Below, in pieces: positions 1 to 8,004 of a stretch of 54,036 bases of DNA. The stretch comes from an uncultured Alistipes sp. (GTDB taxonomy: Bacteria > Bacteroidota > Bacteroidia > Bacteroidales > Rikenellaceae), in NCBI GenBank assembly GCA_947177225.1, contig CAMWTS010000014.1, positions 1 through 54,036 on the forward strand. Direction: 5' to 3'. Each line of letters opens with the position of its first letter. Position 1 is the stretch's first letter. A program made the position numbers and the translations under genes. Under the pieces are notes generated by a model. That model was given only the letters and a program-made list of their open reading frames with translations, searched no databases and was not told the DNA's origin.

Positions 1-3
1 CAA

Positions 4-29
4 TAGGAAGTACGCGCAGTACGTCCTAT
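4..29. repeat. Short inverted repeat at window start
   Basis: An imperfect hairpin: ATAGGA and GTAC on the left pair with GTAC and TCCTAT on the right around a 5-base loop, with one mismatched position in the stem. It is followed by a C/T/G-rich tract (to about 50) that resembles the one after the hairpin at the far end of the window. No gene is visible between here and 828. The function is unknown. Confidence 0.4.
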
Positions 30-114
30 CGCTTCGCTCCGTCGTCGCGTTGCATATGTGGCGTTTTGATGAAAAAGAGGGCAGACGTGCTTGGTTGGCT
101 ATTTCCATAGTCTT

Positions 115-556
115 GTCATTTCGAGCGTAAGCGAGAAATCTGTGCGTGACTATTTCCGCAGTCAAGCCTTTATTCAACCGCCATGTCGCAAGCCACGTCT
201 ACCCCAGATGTCTCACATTCGTTCGACATGACAAGACGTGTCTGTCATTCTGAGGAGCGGCCATTGGCCGCGACGTGAGAATCTCAGTTGTGTGTGACAT
301 GCCCACAGTTTTGTCATTCTGAGGAGGACGGTACGTCCGACGTGAGAATCTCTTTTGTTGCGGCAAACTGCGCTCGTGACTGTGAGACTCCCGCGTCGCA
401 GTCTTTGCCTGCTCCTCGGAGTGACAATTCAGAAGAGACTCCCACGTCGCCTGCTGCTCCTCGGAGTGACAATTACCGATGGTGAGACTCCTACGGTCGG
501 GCATGCCCTCCCTCGGAGTGACAGCGTTTGTCATGTCGATCGCAAGCGATATGTCT
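115..556. repeat. Cluster of short dispersed palindromic repeats in a gene-free region
   Basis: Five related units are visible. Two are direct (244-285 and 313-352): GTCATTCTGAGGAG, a variable central palindrome, then GACGTGAGAATCTC. Three are inverted (384-426, 435-471, 484-523): GAGACTCC at one end and CTCCTCGGAGTGACA or a close variant at the other. The centres differ (GCGGCCATTGGCCGC, GGACGGTACGTCC, GGGCATGCCC) while the flanks are nearly constant. Two degenerate units of a related form (GTCATTTCGA, a short stem, then an AATCT-like end) lie at 115-141 and 530-556. Short open frames across here on both strands simply follow the repeats and are not genes. Similar GTCATTCTGAG repeats are scattered in many Bacteroidota intergenic regions. 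The rest of 1-828 shows no gene. Confidence 0.7.
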
Positions 557-828
557 CGGACAAGATTAAGTTATATGCAATATTTTACTGTTTTTTGCCT
601 TGCGTTACGATTTATTATCGTATATTTGTAAATGGGTTAAATGAGCTGATTCTGTAAATTCTGTATGGCATGGCATTTACTTGTCGTTCATATTCCGGTC
701 TTTTTTCTTGCCGATATTATGGTGAAAGCGAATTTTGCTTCGACTGTTTGTTTTGCTGAAAAGGGGGCGGATATCCCGGTTACATTTTGTTTAACTGCTT
801 TGTCCGCAAGGCTAAAAAAGTGAAAACC

Positions 829-2484
829 ATGAAAAAATTAATCCTCGCAGCGCTGTTGTTTTCGGCTGCAAATCTCGTGTCGTGTGATAAAACGGACAAC
901 GGTGAAGATCCTACTCCCGATCCTGCACCCAAGGCGGATATTGAACTGTCCATGGATCGTACCACCAAGGTGTTATACTATGGCGATCGCAAAACCGAGG
1001 GCGTCTACAACTACTTCTTCGGTCTGGGCGATGCCGAATTTATCAAGGACGAACAGGGTGACGATGCTGCTCCCGAGGGCGGTCACATAGTATTTTTCGA
1101 TGTATTCAGCTCTGAGGGTGCCGAGTCATTCGAGACGGCCGTGCTTCCCGACGGAACATATACCCTTGCCGATACTGACGTTCAGGGTACGATGAACAAC
1201 TACTATACGCGTTTGCAGGTGTGGGACAACGGCTCGCAGAGAAGCGTCGATTTCACAGAGGGTTCGCTGACGGTGGCATCGGGAGCTCGGGGCAAGAAGC
1301 TCGAAGCACTCTTCACGCTTGCCGACGGCAGAACGCTGAGCTGCACCTACGAGGGCGAGCTTGTATTCGGTGACCCCGATGCCGGTGCGGGCGGTGAGGC
1401 TTTCCCGACGCTCAAAGAGCCTGTCGATGCTGCATTTACAAGTGTAATAGGCATATATTGCGGCGATGAGTACAACACGGGCACCGATATGTTCCAGATC
1501 GGTTTTGCAACCGCACCTCTCGATGCCGACGGCTACATGACCGCTGCCGGTTACAGTGTCGTGCTGGTAATGTATACCGAGCCTTGCGGTTCGTTCATAT
1601 ATATGCCTGAGGGCACCTACGATGTTTCGGACAGCTATAAGGCCGGAACTGTCGAGCCGGGCGGATTGTTCTTCGACATATACGGCTCATACTGCGCCAA
1701 GGTCGACGACAACGGCGAGGCCGAGGAGCTGGGTCTGATCTCCGGCGGTACGGTAACCGTCACGGAATCGGGCTGGGGATATAAGTTCGTGTTCGATCTT
1801 GTCACGGCCGAGGGCGTGGCAGTAAAGGGTGTGTTCGACGGTGAAATCGACTTTATCGACCAGTCGCCGACAGATGAACCCAACACGACTCTCACATCGG
1901 ATTATGTACTCGATCTGTCCAATGCCGACGAGGTGTCGCTGGACTACTACGGCGATTACTACGGCAATGGCCTGGCCAACTGGGTGCTCTCGATATACGA
2001 CAATGACGGCGACGGCATCGACATAGAGTTGATTACTCCCGCTACCTCGACTACCGAAATACCGTTGCCCGAGAAGCAGTACAACATGAGCGTCGACTAC
2101 GGCGTGGGCTTCGTCATGGGCGAGGCGAATGCGCTGGGCATGCTCGGAACATGGTATGTCGATCTCTCTACGGCCGATGCCGACGGCTTCATCTACGGCT
2201 ATGCCGCAGCGATCGAGGGTTGGGTGAAACTCTCGAAACAGGGCAATACGACCGATGTAAGTTTCGAGTTCGTCGACGAAGCATACAACCTCTTTTCCGG
2301 TTCGTGGAGCGGAGTGCTTCCGGAGGCTACCGATAACAGCTATCTCGTATCATCGCTCTCTGCCGGCAAGTCGCATCGGACGGCTTTCAATATCGGCAGA
2401 GTGTCGGTGCCCCGCATTGCTGCCGAGAGCGCGAAGCGTCTGCCGGCCAAGCAGATGTTTCGGCTGGGTGCCGATAAGCGATAG
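829..2484 (+). CDS. Exported lipoprotein with three internal repeats, function unknown
   Basis: A 551-residue protein. It starts MKKLILAALLFSAANLVSC, a signal peptide with an SPII lipobox (LVSC, Cys20), so the mature protein should be lipid-anchored. I chose ATG 829 because an in-frame TTG at 787 would put an extension in front of the signal peptide. The mature part appears to hold three divergent copies of a beta-rich domain. Each opens with a Tyr-Gly-Asp/Asn-rich segment followed by a statement of 'expected value' strands: near residues 45 (YYGDRKTEGVYNYFFGLGDA), 215 (GIYCGDEYNTGTDMFQIGFA) and 370 (YYGDYYGNGLANWVLSIYDN). It is rich in Asp and Gly, as surface lipoproteins of this phylum often are. 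It stands alone, with a strong terminator 26 bases downstream. I do not recognise the family, and no function can be assigned. Confidence 0.85.
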   Translation: MKKLILAALLFSAANLVSCDKTDNGEDPTPDPAPKADIELSMDRTTKVLYYGDRKTEGVYNYFFGLGDAEFIKDEQGDDAAPEGGHIVFFDVFSSEGAESFETAVLPDGTYTLADTDVQGTMNNYYTRLQVWDNGSQRSVDFTEGSLTVASGARGKKLEALFTLADGRTLSCTYEGELVFGDPDAGAGGEAFPTLKEPVDAAFTSVIGIYCGDEYNTGTDMFQIGFATAPLDADGYMTAAGYSVVLVMYTEPCGSFIYMPEGTYDVSDSYKAGTVEPGGLFFDIYGSYCAKVDDNGEAEELGLISGGTVTVTESGWGYKFVFDLVTAEGVAVKGVFDGEIDFIDQSPTDEPNTTLTSDYVLDLSNADEVSLDYYGDYYGNGLANWVLSIYDNDGDGIDIELITPATSTTEIPLPEKQYNMSVDYGVGFVMGEANALGMLGTWYVDLSTADADGFIYGYAAAIEGWVKLSKQGNTTDVSFEFVDEAYNLFSGSWSGVLPEATDNSYLVSSLSAGKSHRTAFNIGRVSVPRIAAESAKRLPAKQMFRLGADKR

Positions 2485-2510
2485 GGCATAGCTCCTCCAT
2501 ATCTTAGTGT

Positions 2511-2540
2511 AAAACGCCGCATGTGCGGCGTTTTATATTT
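2511..2540 (+). terminator. Rho-independent terminator of the 829-2484 gene
   Basis: A perfect 11-bp inverted repeat (AAAACGCCGCA at 2511-2521, TGCGGCGTTTT at 2524-2534) with a 2-base spacer, followed by an A/T-rich tract. Confidence 0.8.
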
Positions 2541-2580
2541 TATATGAATGGTGCTTGGTGCTGCGCGTGATACCGTGTTA

Positions 2581-2617
2581 AATGAAAAAGAAGCGAGATC
2601 GATCGACCTCGCTTCTT
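2581..2617 (-). terminator. Terminator of tRNA-Gln
   Basis: On the minus strand, directly after the tRNA, an 11-bp stem (AAAGAAGCGAG with CTCGCTTCTTT) with a 10-base loop, continuing into a short T run. Confidence 0.8.
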
Positions 2618-2619
2618 TG

Positions 2620-2690
2620 TTGGGCTACCTGGATTCGAACCAAGAATGACAGGACCAGAATCTGTAGTGTTACCATTACACCATAGCCCA
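2620..2690 (-). tRNA. tRNA-Gln (anticodon CTG)
   Basis: On the minus strand the acceptor arms TGGGCTA and TAGCCCA pair fully. The D arm is GTGT/ACAC with an AATGGTA loop, and the anticodon loop is TTCTGGT (anticodon CTG, reading CAG). The T arm is CTTGG-TTCGAAT-CCAGG. The closing pair of the anticodon stem is an A-C mismatch. CCA is not encoded. Confidence 0.93.
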
Positions 2691-2711
2691 ATAGCTTTCT
2701 GTTTGACGATG

Positions 2712-2742
2712 CAAAAGTAGAACAATATTTTTTAATTACAAA
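2712..2742 (-). promoter_or_regulatory. Bacteroidota promoter of tRNA-Gln
   Basis: On the minus strand, TTTG (2739-2742), 19 bases, then TACTTTTG (2712-2719), a full match to TTTG-N19-21-TAnnTTTG. The -7 element ends 21 bases before the tRNA. Confidence 0.8.
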
Positions 2743-2763
2743 GAATTTTTCCAAAAAAATTTC

Positions 2764-2771
2764 TATCTTTG
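2764..2771 (+). promoter_or_regulatory. -7 element upstream of the nucleoside transporter
   Basis: TATCTTTG, a full match to TAnnTTTG, 49 bases before the ATG. No clear TTTG lies at the expected -33 distance. Confidence 0.55.
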
Positions 2772-2820
2772 TTAGAAAAATTTTTGTGAAAATTAATTAT
2801 TAACCATAAAACCTTAATTT

Positions 2821-4173
2821 ATGAATAATATCAAAACGCGCCTTATCGTGATGAACTTCTTGCAGTTCGCCATTTGGGGCTCGTATCTGACGTGTATCGG
2901 CCAGTTCCTCGGCCGGGCGGGATTGGGAGATTATATCTCTTGGTTTTATATCGCGCAGGGTGTGGTGTCGATCTTCATGCCTGCCATCATGGGCGCCCTG
3001 GCCGACAAGTTCATTCAGCCGCAGCGACTGCTGGGTCTTTCCCATCTGCTGGCCGGCGGCTTCATGCTCGTGGCGGCATATTTCGGCTGGCAGGCTACGG
3101 GCATAGCGGCCGAGAATCTCGGAAATGCCGATTTTGTAGGTAACATATGGCCGGTGTTCATTCCCTATGTTTTGAGTGTGGCCTTCTACATGCCGACCAT
3201 TGCTCTGACCAATACGGTGGCGTTCTCGACCTTGTCGCGCAACGGTTTCGACTTCGTCAAGGCCTTTCCGCCGATACGTACATGCGGTACGATCGGTTTC
3301 ATCGCGGCCATGTGGACGGTCAACAGTTTCTCGTTCGGTCTGGATATCAATGCGCAGTTTACCTACATGCAGCTGGTGATATGCGGTGTGCTGGGGCTGC
3401 TGCTGGGATTCTACTCATTCACGCTGCCCGAATGTCCGCTCGACAAGTCGGCGGCCAAAGAGGAGAAGACGCTGGTGCAGCGTCTGGGTCTCGATGCCTT
3501 CGTGCTCTTCAAACAGCGTAAGATGGCCATGTTCTTCGTATTCTCGATGCTGCTCGGCGTGTCGTTGCAGATAACCAACGGCTATGCCACGCCCTATATC
3601 AACAGTTTTGCCCATGCGTCGGACAGCTGGTTCGCTCAGAATCCTACGATGCTCGTCTCTGTGTCGCAGATCTCTGAGGCGTTGTGCATATTGCTTACTT
3701 CGTTCTTCCTGCTGAGATTCGGTATAAAGAAGGTGATGCTTATCGCCATGTTTGCGTGGGTGTTGCGTTTCGGTCTGTTCGGTGTCGGCTCGACCGAGAG
3801 TACGATGGGTATCGTGGCGCTGCTGTTCTCGTGCATTGTCTACGGTGTGGCGTTCGACTTCTTCAACGTATCGGGTGCCATGTTTACCCAGCAGGAGGCT
3901 CCCAAGTCGATGCAGAGCAGTGCTCAGGGTCTGTTTATGCTGATGACCAACGGTATAGGTGCTTCGGTAGGTACGTGGATCGCCGGCAAGATCGTAATGC
4001 ACAATTGCGACTGGCAGAACGGTTACCTTTTGTCGCGCCCCGGCGTAGAGAACGGCTGGCAGACGACATGGTTCATATTTGCCGCCTATGCTCTTGTGGT
4101 GGCGTTGGCATTTGCCGTGCTGTTCAAGTACAAGCATGCGCCTGCCGATCGCCCCGCTTTGAAGAAGTGCTGA
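2821..4173 (+). CDS. MFS transporter, nucleoside:H+ symporter type
   Basis: A 450-residue protein of about 12 membrane helices with no signal peptide. The N-terminus (RLIVMNFLQFAIWGSYLT) and the segment with NTVAFSTLSR and FPPIRTCGTIGF are typical of the NupG/XapB nucleoside:H+ symporter branch of the major facilitator superfamily. It should import nucleosides, or possibly another small sugar-like solute, across the inner membrane. The length is slightly above that of E. coli NupG. The ATG at 2821 sits after an A/T-rich leader with a TATCTTTG promoter element. The gene is monocistronic, with a strong terminator at 4200. The family call is firm; the substrate is inferred. Confidence 0.88.
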   Translation: MNNIKTRLIVMNFLQFAIWGSYLTCIGQFLGRAGLGDYISWFYIAQGVVSIFMPAIMGALADKFIQPQRLLGLSHLLAGGFMLVAAYFGWQATGIAAENLGNADFVGNIWPVFIPYVLSVAFYMPTIALTNTVAFSTLSRNGFDFVKAFPPIRTCGTIGFIAAMWTVNSFSFGLDINAQFTYMQLVICGVLGLLLGFYSFTLPECPLDKSAAKEEKTLVQRLGLDAFVLFKQRKMAMFFVFSMLLGVSLQITNGYATPYINSFAHASDSWFAQNPTMLVSVSQISEALCILLTSFFLLRFGIKKVMLIAMFAWVLRFGLFGVGSTESTMGIVALLFSCIVYGVAFDFFNVSGAMFTQQEAPKSMQSSAQGLFMLMTNGIGASVGTWIAGKIVMHNCDWQNGYLLSRPGVENGWQTTWFIFAAYALVVALAFAVLFKYKHAPADRPALKKC

Positions 4174-4199
4174 CGATTGCCGGACTGTATTGACACTAT

Positions 4200-4233
4200 G
4201 CGGCTGCACGATCGGGTGCGGCCGCTTTTTTTT
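4200..4233 (+). terminator. Terminator of the MFS gene
   Basis: A 10-bp stem (GCGGCTGCAC at 4200-4209, GTGCGGCCGC at 4216-4225) with a 6-base loop and an 8-T run. Confidence 0.9.
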
Positions 4234-4273
4234 GATGTCGCGTGCAGGCCTGAGAGAGACTATGTGGAGATGC

Positions 4274-4313
4274 GAATCGCTCCGCAGCGGCCATATGCCG
4301 CGCGGAGCGATTC
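4274..4313 (-). terminator. Long hairpin downstream of the outer-membrane barrel gene
   Basis: A perfect 12-bp arm pair (GAATCGCTCCGC at 4274-4285, GCGGAGCGATTC at 4302-4313) encloses a second small hairpin (GCGGC/GCCGC around CATAT). It lies 30 bases past the minus-strand stop at 4344. No T run follows, so a role in 3' end protection or termination is inferred only from position. Confidence 0.45.
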
Positions 4314-4343
4314 CCTGTTAATGCTTATGTTGTTGGGAGGAGT

Positions 4344-6752
4344 TTATTTGCCGCCGCCGCCCGATGAGCCGCCCGATGATATGGAGTCGTCGTTGTCGAT
4401 CGACTTGGATATGCTCTTCACGTTGGCGCGCCGCTTGCCGAATCGCCACGATATGCCGAACGATATGCTGCCGGCGCGGTAGCTGTATTCGTTCCATGTG
4501 ACGTAGGTCGGTGTTTGTGTCACCGATGAATCGGAGATATATTTTCTGAACGGATTGTTGGTCGCAAGCGAAAGTGTCAGTCTGTCGTCGAGCAGTTTTT
4601 GTATGATGCCCGCGCCGTAGTACCATGTCCACGTATCTCTTGTCGTGGCCAGATACGCACCTTGCCGGTAGACCGCCTCATACAGATTGAGCGTCGCACC
4701 TCTCCACAACTTGATGTCCATGTTGAGCGATTCGTTGAATCCTACGGCCTCGGTGTCGATCTGCTGCGACCTCAGACGGTAGTGTCCGTAGGTGGCTCGC
4801 GCTGAGAGCGACAGCGAAAACTTGTCGCTCGGGCGGAACATCAGCGTTGCGGCCAGCGAGTAGCGACGCGAGTGCATGTCGTTGGTTTGTGTGCTGTATA
4901 ACATGCCGTTGTCGAGCATGCGGGCGAAGTTGGCGATGCCGTTGTTGGAGATGTAGACCATCGGAAAGACCGATACGTTCCATTTGTTGTGAGAGTAGGC
5001 GTATTTGAGCGTGAACGAGTGGCTGATCTCCGATCTGAGGTCGGGATTTCCGGTACGTATGGTCGTGGCCGATACGGTCTGGTATGGCGACAACTGTTCG
5101 ATCGACGGACGTCCCAGACGCTCGGTGTAGGTGAGCGAAAGGTTGTGGCCTGCCGACGGCTGCCACCCGACCGAGAGGTAGGGCACCATGTCCCAGAACG
5201 AATTGTCGAACGAGTATCTCGGCTCCTGCCACGGCGTAACGGTGGCAGTGTTGTATGTGGCTTCGACGCGCAATCCGCCGTTTACCGACCATGTGTCGTC
5301 GGAGTAGGCGTAACCGCCGTAGACGGCAGCCACATGCTGCGTGTAGTTCATCGATTCGCTCTGCTGCATCACCGAGTCGATGTCGGTGCTGTTGTCTATC
5401 GACGATCGGCGATAGATGTGCTTGGCACCTATGTCGATCGTGTGCACATCGTTGATCGCTACCGAGTAATCGGCCTGAAACGTATTTTCGAGTGTACGCG
5501 TATCCTCTCGGTTGATCTGCACATATTCCAGATCGCCCGTATATGTGTCGTTCTGCTCATACCAGTCGGGATCGGTGTCGAGGTTGTCGGCGAACGAGAG
5601 CGTATGGTTGCCGTCTTCGTCGAAGCGATGCTCGTAGGCCAATGTCACCGAGCCTCCGATATATTTGAACCGTGAATCGTCGGTGCACGTATATTGCTGC
5701 ACGACCTGATGGTCGGCGTCGCTTACGGTATTGTGTTGGGTACTCTTGTTTTTGCTGCCTGGCGATGCGTAGAATCCGCCTTCGAGCGTGAGCAGGTCGC
5801 TGTCGGTGATCTGATATGATGCCGAGACCGATCCTCCGTAATTGATCTGCTTCCACTGATGATCTGTGGCTATGTGCCGGTAGCGGTTTATGTCCGATAC
5901 GAGATTTTCGGTGAGCACCTGCATCTTGGCATTGTCGGGAGCGTTGTAATAGCCGTTGTATGCGTTTACCTCCAATGCGAATTTGCCGCTCTGCAATGCA
6001 ATGCGTCCGTTGATGTTGTTGTAGGTGTTGGGGTAGAATGTCAGGCGATCGCTCAACGATCCGTCGAATCCGTCGACGTGGCGCGACGAGGTGATGATGT
6101 TGAGTATGCCGGCCGTGCCCTCGGCATCATATTTTATGCCGGGGTTGGTGATTACCTCTATGCGCTTTATCGACGAGGCAGGCATGCTCTTTATGATTTC
6201 GTCGAAGTTGCGGCTTATAGAGCCCTGCGAGTGGCCGTTGACAAGTACCTTGTAGCCCGATTCTCCGTTGACCAGAACTTTGCCCTCCGCATTGATCGAC
6301 AACTGAGGCACTTTGCGCAGTATCTCGTCTAGTGTGGCCGTAGCGGCCTGCGGGTCGTTCTCCACCTCGTAGGTCAGCTTCTCGGCCGTGTGCGTCACCA
6401 GCGGCTTCTGTACGACGATCTCTACGCCCTCCAACTGCTCTCCCTCCTCCATGACGATGTCGCCCATATCGGTGTTGCCCTCTACCTCCACCTCGCGCAC
6501 GACGCTGCGGTATCCGAGCATCGAAAATGTCATTTTGTATGCGGCGGCCTTGTCTACGGTCAGCGAGAACCGGCCGTTGCCATCGGCGCAGTTGGCTGCA
6601 ATGCAGGTCGAATCGCGCATTGCCGATACCGTGACATAACCCACGGCACTGTCGTCGTCGGCCGAGACGCACCGTCCCGTAATACGTAGTTGAGCTCCTG
6701 CGCTTTGTAAGGCCATGGCGGCGCAGACGACCGAAAATAGAAACTTTCTCAT
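4344..6752 (-). CDS. Outer-membrane beta-barrel (TonB-receptor-like) protein with CarboxypepD-like N-terminus
   Basis: An 802-residue protein. A signal peptide (MRKFLFSVVCAAMALQSAGA) is followed by a carboxypeptidase-regulatory-like beta domain (about 22-105, starting LRITGRCVSADDDSAVGYVTV). Next comes a plug-like domain (about 115-220, with the LDEILRKVPQLSINAEGKVLVNGE region and the TSSIKRIEVITNPGIKYDAEGTAG-type segment), then a long beta-barrel. The order and motifs match the 'outer membrane protein beta-barrel family' of Bacteroidota, relatives of TonB-dependent receptors that often lack a classical TonB box. The C-terminus is unusual: after the last predicted strand it ends in an Asp/Ser then Gly-rich tail (GGSSGGGGK). 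ATG 6752 is preferred over 6767 because it opens the signal peptide. It is not linked to a SusD-like gene, so the substrate is unknown. A nine-G tract lies about 150 bases upstream. Confidence 0.85.
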   Translation of the reverse strand: MRKFLFSVVCAAMALQSAGAQLRITGRCVSADDDSAVGYVTVSAMRDSTCIAANCADGNGRFSLTVDKAAAYKMTFSMLGYRSVVREVEVEGNTDMGDIVMEEGEQLEGVEIVVQKPLVTHTAEKLTYEVENDPQAATATLDEILRKVPQLSINAEGKVLVNGESGYKVLVNGHSQGSISRNFDEIIKSMPASSIKRIEVITNPGIKYDAEGTAGILNIITSSRHVDGFDGSLSDRLTFYPNTYNNINGRIALQSGKFALEVNAYNGYYNAPDNAKMQVLTENLVSDINRYRHIATDHQWKQINYGGSVSASYQITDSDLLTLEGGFYASPGSKNKSTQHNTVSDADHQVVQQYTCTDDSRFKYIGGSVTLAYEHRFDEDGNHTLSFADNLDTDPDWYEQNDTYTGDLEYVQINREDTRTLENTFQADYSVAINDVHTIDIGAKHIYRRSSIDNSTDIDSVMQQSESMNYTQHVAAVYGGYAYSDDTWSVNGGLRVEATYNTATVTPWQEPRYSFDNSFWDMVPYLSVGWQPSAGHNLSLTYTERLGRPSIEQLSPYQTVSATTIRTGNPDLRSEISHSFTLKYAYSHNKWNVSVFPMVYISNNGIANFARMLDNGMLYSTQTNDMHSRRYSLAATLMFRPSDKFSLSLSARATYGHYRLRSQQIDTEAVGFNESLNMDIKLWRGATLNLYEAVYRQGAYLATTRDTWTWYYGAGIIQKLLDDRLTLSLATNNPFRKYISDSSVTQTPTYVTWNEYSYRAGSISFGISWRFGKRRANVKSISKSIDNDDSISSGGSSGGGGK

Positions 6753-7234
6753 ATAAATAAAATACAATTTAAGGGTTATTCGCGTATATCCGACGCATGC
6801 CGAGATGCAGCGTCCGACCGGGCGAATCCCTTATAACGGGTGTGTCATACGTCGGGTTAGTCGATTGTACGGCACCTCTGTCCGAAGGGTGTAAATTCCC
6901 CCCCCCTCAGGAAATTGCCGCTCTGCAAAGCGGTGTATGGTGCGTATGCGTACATTTGAAATTATCTGTTTGCCTTGGCAATATAGTGATTTTTCGCCGG
7001 TTCCGATCATCTCGGATCGATTTTTAACAACATTTAACATTTCATAGACACACGGCGTCGGATAATCTGACATGTATCGCGTATTTTTTTTCTGACCTTT
7101 TCGATAATCATAAGGCCGAGCCCGATCTTTACGGGTTGTGCCGAGTCGGAAAACCGGAGTGTGGCGTGTGGACGAGAGGCGGCTCGGCCGCCGGCATGCT
7201 GCGACGAAGCCCCGGCATGCGATGGGCGTGGTAC
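6753..7234. other. Gene-free interval with a homopolymer tract
   Basis: No coding region or RNA gene is recognisable between the barrel gene and the rpmE2 terminator. No TAnnTTTG match was seen for the minus-strand barrel gene. A run of nine C (6898-6906, nine G on the minus strand) is conspicuous, and a 9-base direct repeat CCGGCATGC occurs at about 7192 and 7211. Confidence 0.5.
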
Positions 7235-7273
7235 GAAAAAAACAGAGGAGCGCATATCTCATATGCACTCCTC
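7235..7273 (-). terminator. Terminator of rpmE2
   Basis: Minus strand: GAGGAG-GCATAT arms pair across 7245-7273 with one mismatch and a 3-base loop, followed by a T-rich run (7235-7242). Confidence 0.85.
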
Positions 7274-7297
7274 TTGGATTGTCGGTAGAACGTCCGA

Positions 7298-7564
7298 TTA
7301 TTTGGCGTTCTTCTTATCGTAGCGTTTTGCGTAACGGCTCATAAACTTATCCACACGACCGGCGGTGTCCACCAACTTCATCTTACCGGTGTAGAACGGG
7401 TGAGATGTGTTAGAGATTTCCATCTTGTATACGGGATAGGTTTCGCCGTTCACCTCGATGGTCTCTTTTGTCGAAACGGCGGACCTGCACAAAAACACGT
7501 GGTCGTTCGACATATCCTTGAACGCCACTAAACGATAATTTTCCGGATGAATACCCTTTTTCAT
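7298..7564 (-). CDS. rpmE2: Ribosomal protein L31, type B
   Basis: An 88-residue large-subunit protein. The start MKKGIHPENYRLVAFKDMSN is diagnostic of the type B (YkgM-like) L31, which lacks the CxxC zinc-ribbon cysteines of type A. One Cys is present (FLCRS). The C-terminus FMSRYAKRYDKKNAK is basic, as expected for rRNA contact. ATG 7564 was chosen because 7603 would add a 13-residue extension not found in the family and would lie inside the promoter. It has its own promoter (7601-7630) and terminator (7235-7273). In bacteria with two L31 forms the cysteine-free type is often zinc-regulated; here it may be the only L31 (inference). Confidence 0.95.
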   Translation of the reverse strand: MKKGIHPENYRLVAFKDMSNDHVFLCRSAVSTKETIEVNGETYPVYKMEISNTSHPFYTGKMKLVDTAGRVDKFMSRYAKRYDKKNAK

Positions 7565-7579
7565 TTCGTCTTTTTGTTT

Positions 7580-7595
7580 AATTAAGTACTTAATT
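7580..7595. promoter_or_regulatory. Perfect 16-bp palindrome at the rpmE2 transcription start
   Basis: AATTAAGTACTTAATT is identical to its reverse complement. It lies between the -7 element (7601-7608) and the start codon of rpmE2, over or just after the expected transcription start. It is placed where an operator, or a 5' UTR site for autoregulation, would act. Confidence 0.45.
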
Positions 7596-7600
7596 CGCGG

Positions 7601-7630
7601 CAAAGGTAGTAAAAATTATTTGTCCCGCAA
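7601..7630 (-). promoter_or_regulatory. Promoter of rpmE2
   Basis: Minus strand: TTG (7628-7630), 19 bases, TACCTTTG (7601-7608), matching TAnnTTTG fully. Confidence 0.75.
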
Positions 7631-7736
7631 CATTTAACCCGATTATTTTGGCCGAAAAAAAGAGTTGCCAGCCATAACCCCGAAACCGATACGTGTGCGG
7701 CAGGGGATATTTATTGCGGTAATATTTCGTGAATTG

Positions 7737-7768
7737 TTGGCGGCATATGGAAAATATTAGTATCTTTG
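7737..7768 (+). promoter_or_regulatory. Promoter of the B12 operon
   Basis: TTG (7737-7739), 21 bases, TATCTTTG (7761-7768). The expected start point falls just before the cobalamin riboswitch. Confidence 0.7.
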
Positions 7769-7780
7769 CTGCTGAGTTCG

Positions 7781-7960
7781 GTTCCTTGCGGGCTGCTGAT
7801 GCACGCGCCGGAGGATTAAAAGGGAATCGGGTGAGAATCCCGAACAGTTCCCGCTGCTGTATGTCTCAATTGTGACCGCCGCTCTCTTTGCCACTGACAT
7901 GTGTCGGGAAGGCGCGTCGGTCGGGACGAGTCAGAAGACCTGCCGCACCGATTGTATAAC
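7781..7960 (+). promoter_or_regulatory. Cobalamin (AdoCbl-type) riboswitch
   Basis: The conserved core is visible: GGATTAAAAGGGAA, then GGTGAGAATCCC, ACAGTTCCCGCTGCTGT (the B12 box region), and downstream GTCAGAAGACCTGCC. TCGGT near 7785 and ACCGA near 7950 can close the outer stem. It sits directly after a good promoter and before three genes for B12 capture, so it should repress them when cobalamin is plentiful. The mechanism (translation or termination) is not obvious; no clear terminator stem precedes the ATG at 8005. Confidence 0.95.
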
Positions 7961-8004
7961 GGCCGATCTGCGGAGAATGGATCGCCTGCACATTTGGTTT
8001 TATT

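Noticed and set aside
244..523. CRISPR-like array
   Set aside because: Units lie in both orientations, spacing is irregular, the centres are palindromic rather than unique spacers, and no cas genes are near.
199..657. Overlapping short open frames on both strands
   Set aside because: They follow the dispersed repeats, read through palindromes in several frames and encode low-complexity Ser/Arg/Thr-rich peptides with no recognisable start context.
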